NCBI GenBank assembly: GCA_031310005.1
Contig: CM062388.1
Coordinates: 992,001 to 1,056,000 of the forward strand
DNA: 64,000 nucleotides
From: Dactylellina haptotyla
Taxonomy: Eukaryota; Ascomycota; Orbiliomycetes; Orbiliales; Orbiliaceae
Reading direction: 5' to 3'
Of the stretch, positions 36,297 to 46,492 are shown piece after piece. The translations under genes were made by a program, and so were the position numbers. How positions within the stretch are numbered: the first letter of the stretch is position 1; each line of letters starts with the position of its first letter. Under the pieces are notes generated by a model. It was given only the letters and a program-made list of their open reading frames with translations, made no database searches and had not been told where the DNA came from.

Positions 36297-38286
36297 ATGT
36301 CGACGATCAGCCAAGTCCCTTCCATCTCAGAGCTCCGCTCACCTTCTGAGGTTGTTCAAACCATAGAGATTAGAGCACCGCTCGAAGCAGGACCATCAGA
36401 GACACCAGTGCAGCTTGCGTCTCCAGATCCAACCGAGGATAAAGGAGGGCCACGCCGGCTCACCAGACGAGAGAAACGCATGCAACGATCACTCGCAGCA
36501 AAAGACTTTTACAAGCGTAGAGATGCAGCCTTAGCATCACTTATCCTTCCGATTGAGAAACTTGTCCCCGTCTTGTACAAATTAGAGGAACTGGGGTCGA
36601 TGGAAACCCTCAAGAGTCTAATAATTTCAAGTCAATTATTTGAAGAATTTAACGAACAGTGGAAAGCCACTGATGGAGAATCATATACTACTCTGGAAGA
36701 AGTTCTCATAAGATCTATGTTCCAAGAACTGAAGAAAGTTCTCTTGTAAGTGTAACTATACCCTTCCCTGCAATACCTAAAAGCTTATTCTGAGCGACTA
36801 ATAATTTTAAGTGACTCCTGGACTTGTCCCAAAAAGCATCTCTCGCTCCCTGTCAATTATCTCACAAACCCGGATTCGCCACCAATCTTACCTGAAGCTT
36901 TTGTTGGGCTTCCTTGGTTCACTACCGGCGTCACTCCTCATATCGAACATGAATTGGACAGTTGCCAAGTGGAAAACTGCCGCTATAGCAAGTCGTCTGG
37001 AATCATTCCCCTAGAGCTATCCCAGGCTAATGATGATGGAAGAGAAATGAGTGCACTAAGTGGATAGGGGACACTAGGCGCCATTTTCTCCTACTACAAT
37101 GCAGACGATGAGAATGTTCACTTGGCCCTAACTGCAGGTCATAATGTTGCTATCGGATCAGATTGCATCGTCTTCCACAAATATATTAAAGAAACTAAAG
37201 CAGGAAAAGTGGTGTTCACAGGGAAAGTGGACTTCGCTATGATCCATTTGAAGACAGATACTACATATCAACTTGATTGTATAACCACGAACCTCGGAAC
37301 CATAACCAAAAGCCACAATATAAACGATGAATCCTTTGATATATCGTATCCCAAGCACCTTGATATTGAATTTCTGTATGCAAATTTGCCTGTTGGGGCA
37401 AAGCTATTCAAATCAGGGGCAGCATCGGGTTTCACAACTGGGTACTGGGCAGGTCCTTACCTCGAAAAGTTACAATCTAGCAGGTTTGTCTATCAAAGTT
37501 ATCTTATTCAAGGTCGCACTATTGATTTTTGAGTATAGAGAACTCCGGCTGTACGGGAAAGTACATTGGATGGATGAAAATGAACCATTCGCTGATAAAG
37601 GTGATTCTGGGTCATTAGTTTTTGCGCTCGTTGGTGAAGGTGATATATGGGCACCTGTTGGTATGCATGTATCCTCTAACAAGACCGATCAATATTCGCT
37701 ATTCATACCTATTGGAGAAATGCTTTGCGAGATCGAAAATTCGTTTCCGATTCTTAACTTCTGTGATATTTCCTGCATATCGTCAGAGAAATTGGATTCG
37801 TGCGATAATTCGGAAGTTGATACCCCAGATCTTGGACTATTTTACCCAGATGAGCCGCTACCTAGCGATAAAAGCTCCGACATGGCGGCTGAAAAGAACA
37901 GCGAGACAAAGAGTCATGGTCTTCATGAGGGCCAACTTCCAATAGAAGCCTGTAGCATCCGCGAGAGTGGCTCTGGAGTGATTCAAGAACGGTCAATTGT
38001 CAAAGCACCAGATATTTTTCCTACTGAAGCGCAAGCGCCTTCGAGTGACAAAAAGCAACTGTTGGGTGTCAGTCAAAGCCCGTCTATGTCTCGAAACGAA
38101 GAGGGACAGTTTACCAATACTGAGGGGCAAGTACGAAACGATTCCCAACAGAATCCCGGTCCATCCCAAAGTTCACCTCAAGTACCGAGAGAAACCACTA
38201 GGTCCCGGCCACGAAAAGGCTTTGGATCTCTTAGAGATTCACGGGTGGTGAAAACTATCAGAAGAGCTTTCAAGAAAATAGAATAG
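36297..38286 (+). CDS. Trypsin-like serine protease domain protein with an in-frame TAG
   Basis: Exons 36297-36745, 36812-37483 and 37539-38286 (introns 66 and 55 bp) form one frame of 622 codons that is broken only by TAG at 37065-37067 (codon 235). There is no signal peptide, so it is probably intracellular. The N-terminal third is charged and helical (LTRREKRMQRSLAAKDFYKRR). The middle has a trypsin-like layout: His260 in LALTAGHN, Asp290 in KVDFAMIHL, Ser397 in FADKGDSGSLVFAL. The C-terminal 190 residues are polar and disordered and end in a basic helix (VVKTIRRAFKKIE). The TAG sits directly before GTLGAIF, the expected start of the protease fold. It could be the end of a 99 bp in-frame intron with a weak GTGGAA donor (36969-37067), or a true stop and a decaying gene. 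The fold call rests on the triad spacing only. Confidence 0.6.
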
Positions 38287-38725
38287 CCTTTTTCTTATAT
38301 CTGTCTTGTTTTGTCGCGTCATTGCCTCGTTCTTATCGCGAGGTTTTTATTATTTAGATAGTTTACCATATCTCTATCTCTAAACAATCAATCAATTCCA
38401 GGCGCTGAAATCATAAAATAGAGAGAGATCAAAAGTAGCCACGTGCGAGTAGTATATTATATTAGGCTTTAAGTGTGCATTTTAAATTAGTTGGAGACTA
38501 GACAAAATGATAGTCACACGATCTAGATATAAGACCCAAGACTAAAAGAGGGCAAAGCGATACTAACATATAACATTAGGAACATATACAGGTCCAAACC
38601 AATTTAAAAACTGGTAATTTAGTCATCTTATATATTTTACTGGAAAATAGCACACCCTTAAAAGATAAGCATATACCGAAATAAAGGAGATAGACAGGCC
38701 ATTATTTTTCCAATCTTCTTTTGCC
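38287..38725. other. A+T-rich intergenic stretch
   Basis: 439 bp between convergent stop codons. No gene seen. Confidence 0.4.
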
Positions 38726-40842
38726 TTAGCCCATTTCATGCACCGCAGATGTAGGTGCATATCTGTGTGGAGCTGCGACATTCTCAATCTGACTATGTCC
38801 GGCAATAGGCCGAGACGAATAAGGATCCAACTCTGCTACTGGCGAAATAACCGCTGGCGGGACGGGAGGTTGTGTACCAAAATTATAACTCGGCTTCGTC
38901 GGCGAGAACTGCTCATTTGAAAATACAACGCCAGCACCCTTATCCATCATTGGTGTCGGCGGAATGCTATTCGGCGGGGGCATAGGCTCTGGCGCCGGTG
39001 CCATGGGCTTTGGTTTTCTACACCACCAGATCAAGAAGATCAGCGCGGCAATAAGGAGGACACCGCCACCGGCTGCACCACCAGCTATTGCTGCTACGTT
39101 TGTTTTGCTACCGGAGTTTGGATTTGATCCGGCAGTTGTGCTCGTCGGTCCAGTCATCGTACCTGTGGCGGTGGGCGGCATTGTACTTGTCGACGTTGAA
39201 GTAGCATTTGGGTCCTCGAGGAGCCACGATAATGCCTCCACCGAAGCATCATCAACGCCTACGGCAGTAACGTTTGACCCAGTGGCGTTATATTTCGAAG
39301 GTGCGATGCCGATTTGCGAGTTTTGGAAGTCGTAGAACACGTATGCCGCTCTGAAGAAAGGTGTGCCGAAAAGATATTCCGGTCCGGTTACCATAAGGAT
39401 GAACCACGAGCCATATACACTCGGTGTCACCATTTGCCGAAGAGGAACGTATATCTTGAGATTATCTTGGAAGACAAACTCGACGCCAATATCATCAGGA
39501 GGTAGATCTTGAAGATAGTAGTAACCATCCTGGTCGGGACTAGCGCCAAGAGCGGTCATTACGGTGTCTAGAACGTCTTGTGGGACCCATATTGCCCTGT
39601 CCCGAGGTTAGCCTTACTAGCCATGGATTCGCAGGAATCTCATCTCTTTGCATGGAGATAAAAAAGACTCTCTTACTGAGATCCGAAATTCAATTCTGCA
39701 ACCTCTCCCCTTGTACCAGTTTGATCGAATCCTGTCGCAACAACTGAGCCCCCAGATATAGCATTTACTTGCACTATGTTAACATAGTACCCCGTGGAAC
39801 TGTTATACACCTTTAACGGCTTATCGAACTTAGCGGAATCGATACCGCCAAAGGTAATGGATTTGCCGGAGTCAAAGCTGCCCCTGAGATCTCCGACATA
39901 TACACCGTACGTCGGAGTATTGATAATGCCTTGGTCTCTCATGACTTCTAGGAAGGTAGAGTACGGAGTATCAGAGGCGCTGTCTGATAGTCCAAGGGTT
40001 GGAGTGATGTTGTAGCGGTCTGCGATACCAAAGTTGACATCTTCGACGGTGAATTGCCCAAGGCCGAAGGTATCGCGGGCCCAGACACCTAACGCCTATA
40101 TTTTCAATCAGTGTTAGAAGAAAACTTTTATACCTAGCTTTTCGCGAGATCAGCAGTTCCAGGCACGTACATATCGTTTATCGAGGAATGAGATGTCCAA
40201 AGAACCGGTTAAATTTTTAATGGATCCAGAATCGGGCGGGTTGAAGGAAACTACATTAGAATTCAAAACCGATGTCAGTGATCGTTTGCGGTAGATCTCA
40301 CTAATCTAGCGCAAACTCACACAATCCTGACTTCTTCCCGTTATCGCAAGCTGTGACATCCACCACCGGTGAACAATCGCGGGTGCGATTCCATTTCCTC
40401 CCTATAAAGGTAATCGGGGTTTGGTTGACTTGTAGTTTAAAAACCTTGCCCTTGTCCCCTGATAGCCGTGTTTATGGATTAGCTGAGAAGATTAAAAGCT
40501 GTCTTTCATAATAGATAAGAATTGTACCGATATTAACGCTAATGTAAAAGCCTCCATAACCATTACTGGTTGTGTTCTGTTCAAAATCCACGGAAATTAG
40601 AATTCCAATATTTCCTATGCTAAATTACTTATCAAAAGCGCAGTTTACCAGTTTGGTTGACATACATATATGAGGTCTGTACTCCGCCATCCATCACCAG
40701 AGTCTCTTCTGAGTAAACGAGGTTCCAATGCTGTGACCTCTTCTATCAGATCTAAAGTGAGAGTTTTGGAAGCTTGGGTGACCGGCGACAGGAACACCAA
40801 AGCGGAGAACGACGCCAAGAGATATTTCGAGGCCAGTCCCAT
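38726..40842 (-). CDS. Membrane-anchored aspartic-protease-like protein, apparently catalytically dead
   Basis: Six exons on the minus strand (40842-40666, 40576-40528, 40458-40321, 40250-40171, 40095-39677, 39596-38726), introns 69-89 bp, 577 residues. A signal peptide (KYLLASFSALVFL) and a dibasic site (RLLRR) precede a pepsin-like body: GGFYISVNIG, NLTGSLDISFLD, FGLGQFTVEDVNFG, TYGVYVGDLRGS, SITFGGIDSAKF, LFGTPFFRAAYVFYD. The two catalytic DT/SG motifs are not found: the first expected place reads FKLQVNQTPITFIG and the second ELNFGSQAIWVP. A Thr/Ser-rich stalk, a membrane helix (GGGVLLIAALIFLIWW) and a Pro-rich cytoplasmic tail follow. Cysteines near CSPVVDVTAC remain. The plan is receptor-like: an inactive pepsin fold displayed at the surface. 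Exon joins are by hand; a misjoined exon 2-3 could hide a motif. Confidence 0.8.
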
Positions 40843-43538
40843 ATTCGCTTTAACCTGCGGGGGGACCCAGATACTCTAAAATAAAAATAATAGCGAAAAA
40901 TACTACCGGTAGAAGAAAAATATGGGATGGCCAATTCGAAATTATTTCGGTTCCAGGAAGCGAAAGGAAGACCCAGAAAATATCACTATGGAAATTCCGG
41001 GCGGGGATCAGGTTTTAACAGTCCTTCACACCTATGAATTGAATTGTAGCAGCCTTTTCATATCTGAGCTCGAATACTGTACACACTTGCTGTGCGCTGC
41101 GGCTCAATTATGGAAATGTACGAGCTGTCCCTCTTTACCAAGAAAAGTTGAATGCAAGCCGTCGGTCTTGGCTGCGCTGCAGATTAGTTCACAACTCGGG
41201 CAGGGCATGCAGTCCAACCAGCCTACGAAGGATAGCTGCGATTTTTCGGCCAATGGCGAATGCATCACACCGAGAGGGTGGTTTCCCTATCGGGGTTTCC
41301 TTTTGATTATTTTGCCAAGTTAAGGACCTTGATCTTGCTCTCACGCCTCCGAAGCGGCAAAAATTGCAAATTTTTACGCCCAGGAGCAAGTAATTGCAAT
41401 TGAAAAAGTTGAAAGTGGAGAAAAGCCAATTCGAGAGTTTGTGCTACCATCGAGGCTGGACTGGTGGTCATGGGGTTCTCCGCTCTTCCAGCGGCTCCGT
41501 GGATCCAAACCCCCACCACAAGTATCATAACGTTCCTTCGGGCCCCAAGCTAGGGAGTCGGAATTTGTCATCACGCATCTACATTAAAGACCCTACTGTT
41601 ATAACTTAGGGAAATCGGTCTAAGAGCCAAGTTGGAAGATAGATCTAAACCGAAAGGTCTCCCAATAAAATCATACCCGTTATTCCGGGTCTGACAATTT
41701 AAATGCTATCCGAAGAGCGAGGCTTAACATTTTCACTGCGAACCACATGGAACGGCTGAAGATCTGGTCTGGTGGCAATATGCGCCAAGATTCACAGCTT
41801 AGACGCCATCCACAAGTGTTTTATCCTTGGCGCTGTCCCGGTGAATGATTTCGACTTTTTACGCGGCTGCATTCGTGATGTCTATGATATTCCCCTGTCG
41901 CCAAATCGGAAGATCAAGGCGAGCCTTTCTCGCTGTGTTGTTGGCCTTAGCTTGAGGATCGATAGGCCTGTCCTGAAATCTAGACCCGGTTCTCAAGATA
42001 ATCGAGAACGACAACAGTTGTATTCGATGCGCAATCAGGAAAGTAGAGAAAAGTTTCATCGTCGCAAGTTTCGTTTTTCTGCCAGTGGCATCGTTGTCCA
42101 CAGTACAAAAGAGAAAATCGCACCCGCTATCAACTGAAAACCCCGGTCACCGACAGCCGAAATACAACAGTCAACAACACATTCTATTCGCAGCGCAAGC
42201 TTCAGGCTCGCAACACGAGCTCCACTCGCTCAATATGTCGAAGAGACAAACTCCATAATCCGAGCTACCCGAAAGCTTACAACAGTTATACCAATACTAT
42301 CAGCGTCTCTTTAAAGCGATCCGGCCCAGAATTCATAAAGGGCCTTGTTAATATCCGGTATAGCAGATAACGCCAAGGAATAAGCGATGTTTCCAAAGCC
42401 GACTTCTACAGCAGCGCTGCCACCGACCATCTACGGAAAAGCCGCTGTTTTAATTATTGCTCCCAGTCTATATAATGACGCCTCGGAAACAGAAACCTGG
42501 GGAAGACTAATAGTGGGTTCCGAAGCAAACCAGATTCAACCCGCCTTATAATGCTGGAATTTGGGTTGGCATTTGCAATTTGTGTCCGGCGTGGATAGGA
42601 ATGTAAAAATATTCTCTGGCATTTTAGTACTCTTAGCTCGAGGGAGCTATTCCTTTTCTTGCTACGCCAGCCACCGCAAACGGCACCAGGACCATCTACA
42701 GAAGAGCCATTTCCTCGGCGATGACCGTTATCGAAGCCCTCCGTGGTCAGTAAACTGGCCCGATATTTGTATCATTCTGAGATAAGAATTAAGTTGGCAA
42801 ATAAAGACACTCGGGTAAAGCAAGCAAAAAATACATAGGCAGCAACAACAACGTCGATATCCCAGTAGGAGATGATAATCTCTGCATGAGAGCCGGATAT
42901 CTTGAAACTTATGACGGTATCCCGTCGATATAGAAGCGGCCTGGATCTGCAGCTAACGAAAACCCCTGTCCAGACTAACTAAATCTAACCCACCCACAAC
43001 ACAAAGTTCATCCCAATTTCAGGTAACGACCAACCTTAACTTGGTTTAAGATGCTTGGCCGTTAGTAATCCGCCGTTAACTGAATCATAGGATCCGGCTG
43101 GACTTGTTTAAATATGAATCCGGGGCGTAAGAACCCCGCGATGATTGGCTTCGGATTCCGGGTCTTCAGCCACATGGACATATGTAGGTTTAATCTCCAG
43201 AATCCGCCTGGGTTAGGCGAGAAAGATCCGCAAGTTCAAAAGAGGAACAAGCAAACCAATTGATATCGATATGATGTTTACCAAGACGTGGAGTTTTATG
43301 TTATTTAAATCACTTGGATTATCCTAGCACAAAGTATCGTGCAATCTCCCAGCTAGTGAACTTTCTCGATTTCGGTTTTCGATAGTTCCTGGACTTGAAG
43401 ATACGGACGGCTATAGAGATTATCCATATCTATCACCCCGGAAACGCGCAATTGTAAGGTTATCTGTACCCATTTTTCGGTTCTAGTATATTGATATATA
43501 ACTAACATTTTTTTTAGAAACCATAAACGCTCCGCAAC
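40843..43538. other. 2.7 kb gap, possibly with gene relics
   Basis: No convincing gene. A 133-codon frame at 40922-41323 has no known motif. Around 42235-42470 a frame with SELPESLQQLYQYYQRLF reads like coding sequence but is cut by several stops, so it may be a decayed host gene. G+C is close to that of coding parts, unlike the A+T-rich gaps elsewhere. Confidence 0.35.
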
Positions 43539-45995
43539 ATGAGAACTGCCAGTTTTATAGCAGTCGTGACCGGATGCCTTTCCGGTATTGCTACCGCGCA
43601 ATCTACTACTACCACCACAACTACAAGTTGCTCTCTTACACTCTGCGCAGACTATGTTAACTCCTGTGGAATCCCATATGGAGGTTGCTATCCAGCATGT
43701 GAAGGCATAGTCCGCCCAACTTTCACACCACCTCCTTGTCCAACAACCACTAGCTCTGCAGCCGCAACTGAGTGTTCTATTACCTGGTGTGTCGATGTTA
43801 CAGACGCCTGTGGGGTAGCTTATGGTGGATGCTATCCCAACTGTGGACAGACCCCGACACCTACGCTATTACCTCCACCTTGTTCGACGAGCACTACAGG
43901 TCCTTGCACGGTCACTGTTTGTGATGGCAAAGTTAATGAATGCGGTATCCCATATGGGCTTTGCTATCCTGCATGCCCAGGGTACCCAACCCCAACCTAT
44001 ATCCCCCCTCCTTGCCCGACTACTACAACTTCAAGCACAACGACTTGTACTCGGACACTCTGCGCAGACTACGTTAATGAATGTGGCATGATTTACGGTG
44101 TTTGTGCCCCAGCTTGTGATGGGGTATTCAGCCCAACATTCACACCACCGCCATGTCCCACAACAACGACTTTGGCTACTACTACCACTACTACTACTAC
44201 ATCAAGCTCAGCTTCGTGTAGCTTGACAATCTGCGCAGACTATATCAACGATTGTGGTATGATGTATGGCGGTTGCTATCCAGCATGTAGCGGCATGACC
44301 ACCCCCAGTTTTACCCCACCGCCTTGTCCAACAACAACCACACTGTCTACAACAACAACCACACTGTCTACAACAACAACCACACTGTCTACAACAACAA
44401 CCACACTGTCCACGACTTCGAGCTCGAGCTCATGTACTCGGACACTCTGCGCAGACTACGTTAATGATTGTGGCATGATTTACGGTGTTTGCGCCCCAGC
44501 TTGTGATGGTGTATTCAGCCCAACATTCACACCACCACCATGTCCAACAACAACGGTATCGACTACTGCATCAAGCTCGAGCTCTTGTACTCGGACACTC
44601 TGCGCAGACTATGTCAATGATTGTGGCATGATTTATGGTGTTTGTTACCCAGCCTGTGACGGTGTATTCAGCCCAACATTTACCCCGCCGCCGTGTCCGA
44701 CAACAACGACTTTGACCACTACTACATCAAGCTCGAGTTCATGTAGCTTGACAATCTGCGCAGACTATATCAACGATTGTGGCATGATGTATGGCGGTTG
44801 CTATCCAGCATGTAGCGGCATGACCACTCCTACTTTTACCCCGCCGCCTTGTCCAACAACCACACCATCCACGACTTCGAGCTCGAGCTCGAGTTCTTGT
44901 AGTCTGACAATCTGTGCAGACTATGTCAATGAATGTGGCATGATGTACGGCGGTTGCTATCCATCTTGCTCTGGGATGGTCGCCCCAACATTCACACCGC
45001 CACCTTGCCCAGCTGCTACACCCACTAGCTCAACTATATCGAGCTGTACAGTTACAAAGTGTGACGATATCGTAAATGCCTGTGGAATACCGTATGGTTT
45101 ATGTTACCCTGCCTGCCCGGGCTACCCAACCCCAACGTACTCACCACCTCCATGCCCTACCTCATCTACCACAGTGTCAAGCTGCACTGTAACAAGATGC
45201 GACGATTTCATAAACGAGTGCGGCATACCTTACGGCTTATGCTATCCTGCATGCCCTGGATACCCGACTCCAACGTACAGCCCGCCTGGCTGCCCGGGTA
45301 CAGTTGGTCCGGTATCAACTACCTCGAGTACAACAAGTTGTAGTCTGACAATGTGCGCGGATTATATCAACTCATGCGGAGTATGGTACGGTGGCTGTTA
45401 TCCCGCATGCCCAGGAATGACTACTCCGGTATTCACACCACCTTCGTGCTCTGCTTCTACTACTCCGCGTACTACTACCCCATCAACAACCACTAGAAGA
45501 ACAACGACGACGACTCGTAGAATGACGACAACAACAAGAAGAACTACCACCACAACCAAGAAAACCACAACTACTAAGAAGACATCAACTAAGAAATCAA
45601 GCACCAAGAAGACCACTACCAAGAAAACTACAACTAAGAAGACATCTACGAAGAAATCTACGACTACCAAACGGCCAACAGCTACAATTAATCCCACCAG
45701 AAGAACTACTACCACGAAAAAATCCACTACCCCTCGCAAAACTTCGACCAAAAAGACATCAACGAAAAAGACATCAACTAAAAAGACATCGACTAAAAAG
45801 CCCACCACCACCAAGAAACAGACGACGACAAAGAAGAAAACTACAGCTACCAAAAAGCTCGTACGCATTCAAGCCACAGCACAAGTGAAAGCTGTGACTA
45901 CTATCAAACTTTCTAGTCCAGTTTCGTCATATAATAAATATTGCCAGTACGACTCGTACGGACGGAAAATTTGCAAAAAGAATTATATACCTTAA
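43539..45995 (+). CDS. Secreted protein with twelve six-cysteine repeats and Lys/Thr-rich tail
   Basis: Single exon, 818 residues. The ATG at 43539 opens a signal peptide (residues 1-20, SFIAVVTGCLSGIATA). Twelve repeats of the pattern C-x4-C-x6-C-x6-C-x3-C-x12-C follow (72 cysteines), each with lines such as CADYVNDCGMMYGGCYPAC and ending TFTPPPC. Repeats are separated by Thr/Ser-rich linkers that are probably O-glycosylated. From about residue 650 the chain turns into TTTKK/TSTKK blocks (strongly basic, over 100 residues), then a short end with YDSYGRKICKKNYIP. There is no GPI signal or membrane helix. The whole suggests a cell-wall or matrix protein whose basic tail could hold anionic polymers; this is inference. 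Repeats 4, 6 and 7 are near-identical, and so are 5 and 8, showing recent internal duplication. No named domain was recognised. Confidence 0.85.
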   Translation: MRTASFIAVVTGCLSGIATAQSTTTTTTTSCSLTLCADYVNSCGIPYGGCYPACEGIVRPTFTPPPCPTTTSSAAATECSITWCVDVTDACGVAYGGCYPNCGQTPTPTLLPPPCSTSTTGPCTVTVCDGKVNECGIPYGLCYPACPGYPTPTYIPPPCPTTTTSSTTTCTRTLCADYVNECGMIYGVCAPACDGVFSPTFTPPPCPTTTTLATTTTTTTTSSSASCSLTICADYINDCGMMYGGCYPACSGMTTPSFTPPPCPTTTTLSTTTTTLSTTTTTLSTTTTTLSTTSSSSSCTRTLCADYVNDCGMIYGVCAPACDGVFSPTFTPPPCPTTTVSTTASSSSSCTRTLCADYVNDCGMIYGVCYPACDGVFSPTFTPPPCPTTTTLTTTTSSSSSCSLTICADYINDCGMMYGGCYPACSGMTTPTFTPPPCPTTTPSTTSSSSSSSCSLTICADYVNECGMMYGGCYPSCSGMVAPTFTPPPCPAATPTSSTISSCTVTKCDDIVNACGIPYGLCYPACPGYPTPTYSPPPCPTSSTTVSSCTVTRCDDFINECGIPYGLCYPACPGYPTPTYSPPGCPGTVGPVSTTSSTTSCSLTMCADYINSCGVWYGGCYPACPGMTTPVFTPPSCSASTTPRTTTPSTTTRRTTTTTRRMTTTTRRTTTTTKKTTTTKKTSTKKSSTKKTTTKKTTTKKTSTKKSTTTKRPTATINPTRRTTTTKKSTTPRKTSTKKTSTKKTSTKKTSTKKPTTTKKQTTTKKKTTATKKLVRIQATAQVKAVTTIKLSSPVSSYNKYCQYDSYGRKICKKNYIP
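44334..44413 (+). repeat. 21 bp minisatellite inside the cysteine-repeat gene
   Basis: Nearly four perfect copies of ACACTGTCTACAACAACAAC plus C, encoding TTTTLST, in the linker after the fifth cysteine repeat. The unit is a multiple of three, so copy-number change keeps the frame and only alters linker length. Confidence 0.9.
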
Positions 45996-46492
45996 TGCCC
46001 TAAATTTATTTCTTTTAGTTAGCCTATGATTTACTCATGTAACACTTATTTATGAGCTATTTGATCACTTTCCACTCCATGCCCGAGTATAAGCAAGGGT
46101 ATTTCCTATTGAAAACATCATTACTCCCCTACCTTCCCGGTTTACGGACCACTCGATTCCTAACAGTGCCACTCCGCGTATTAGAAGCACGCATCACATT
46201 AGTATCTTAACCTGTGTAGAAAACTAAATTTTATTACATTTTATTATAATTTAGGAATCTATATAGATCTTAGCAATCCAACAAACAATAGAGTATTAGT
46301 AGCTGTAAAAATAAAAAGGGTGTTATATATATATATATAGTAAATTATATATGCGTTACAGCTTCAAGGTCTAAACAGGGGCACCTAGGTCCGCAATCTA
46401 CATCATATGAGACCATGGTAGGTCATCTAGGGCTCCGGGGTTACAATTCGGATATAATTTAGATCGGTTCTTTTTCTACTTCGTAGGAATAT
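45996..46492. other. Intergenic region between convergent stops
   Basis: 497 bp with a short TA run at 46324-46340. No gene recognised. Confidence 0.45.

Noticed and set aside
37122-37532. A separate 136-residue gene
   Set aside because: It is the middle of the protease-like gene; the triad His and Asp lie here and the Ser in the next exon.
45398-45868. 156-codon minus-strand frame rich in Val, Leu and Phe, like a membrane protein
   Set aside because: It is the antisense of the Lys/Thr-rich tail of the cysteine-repeat gene; ACC and AAG codons read backward give Val, Leu and Phe. No independent signals.
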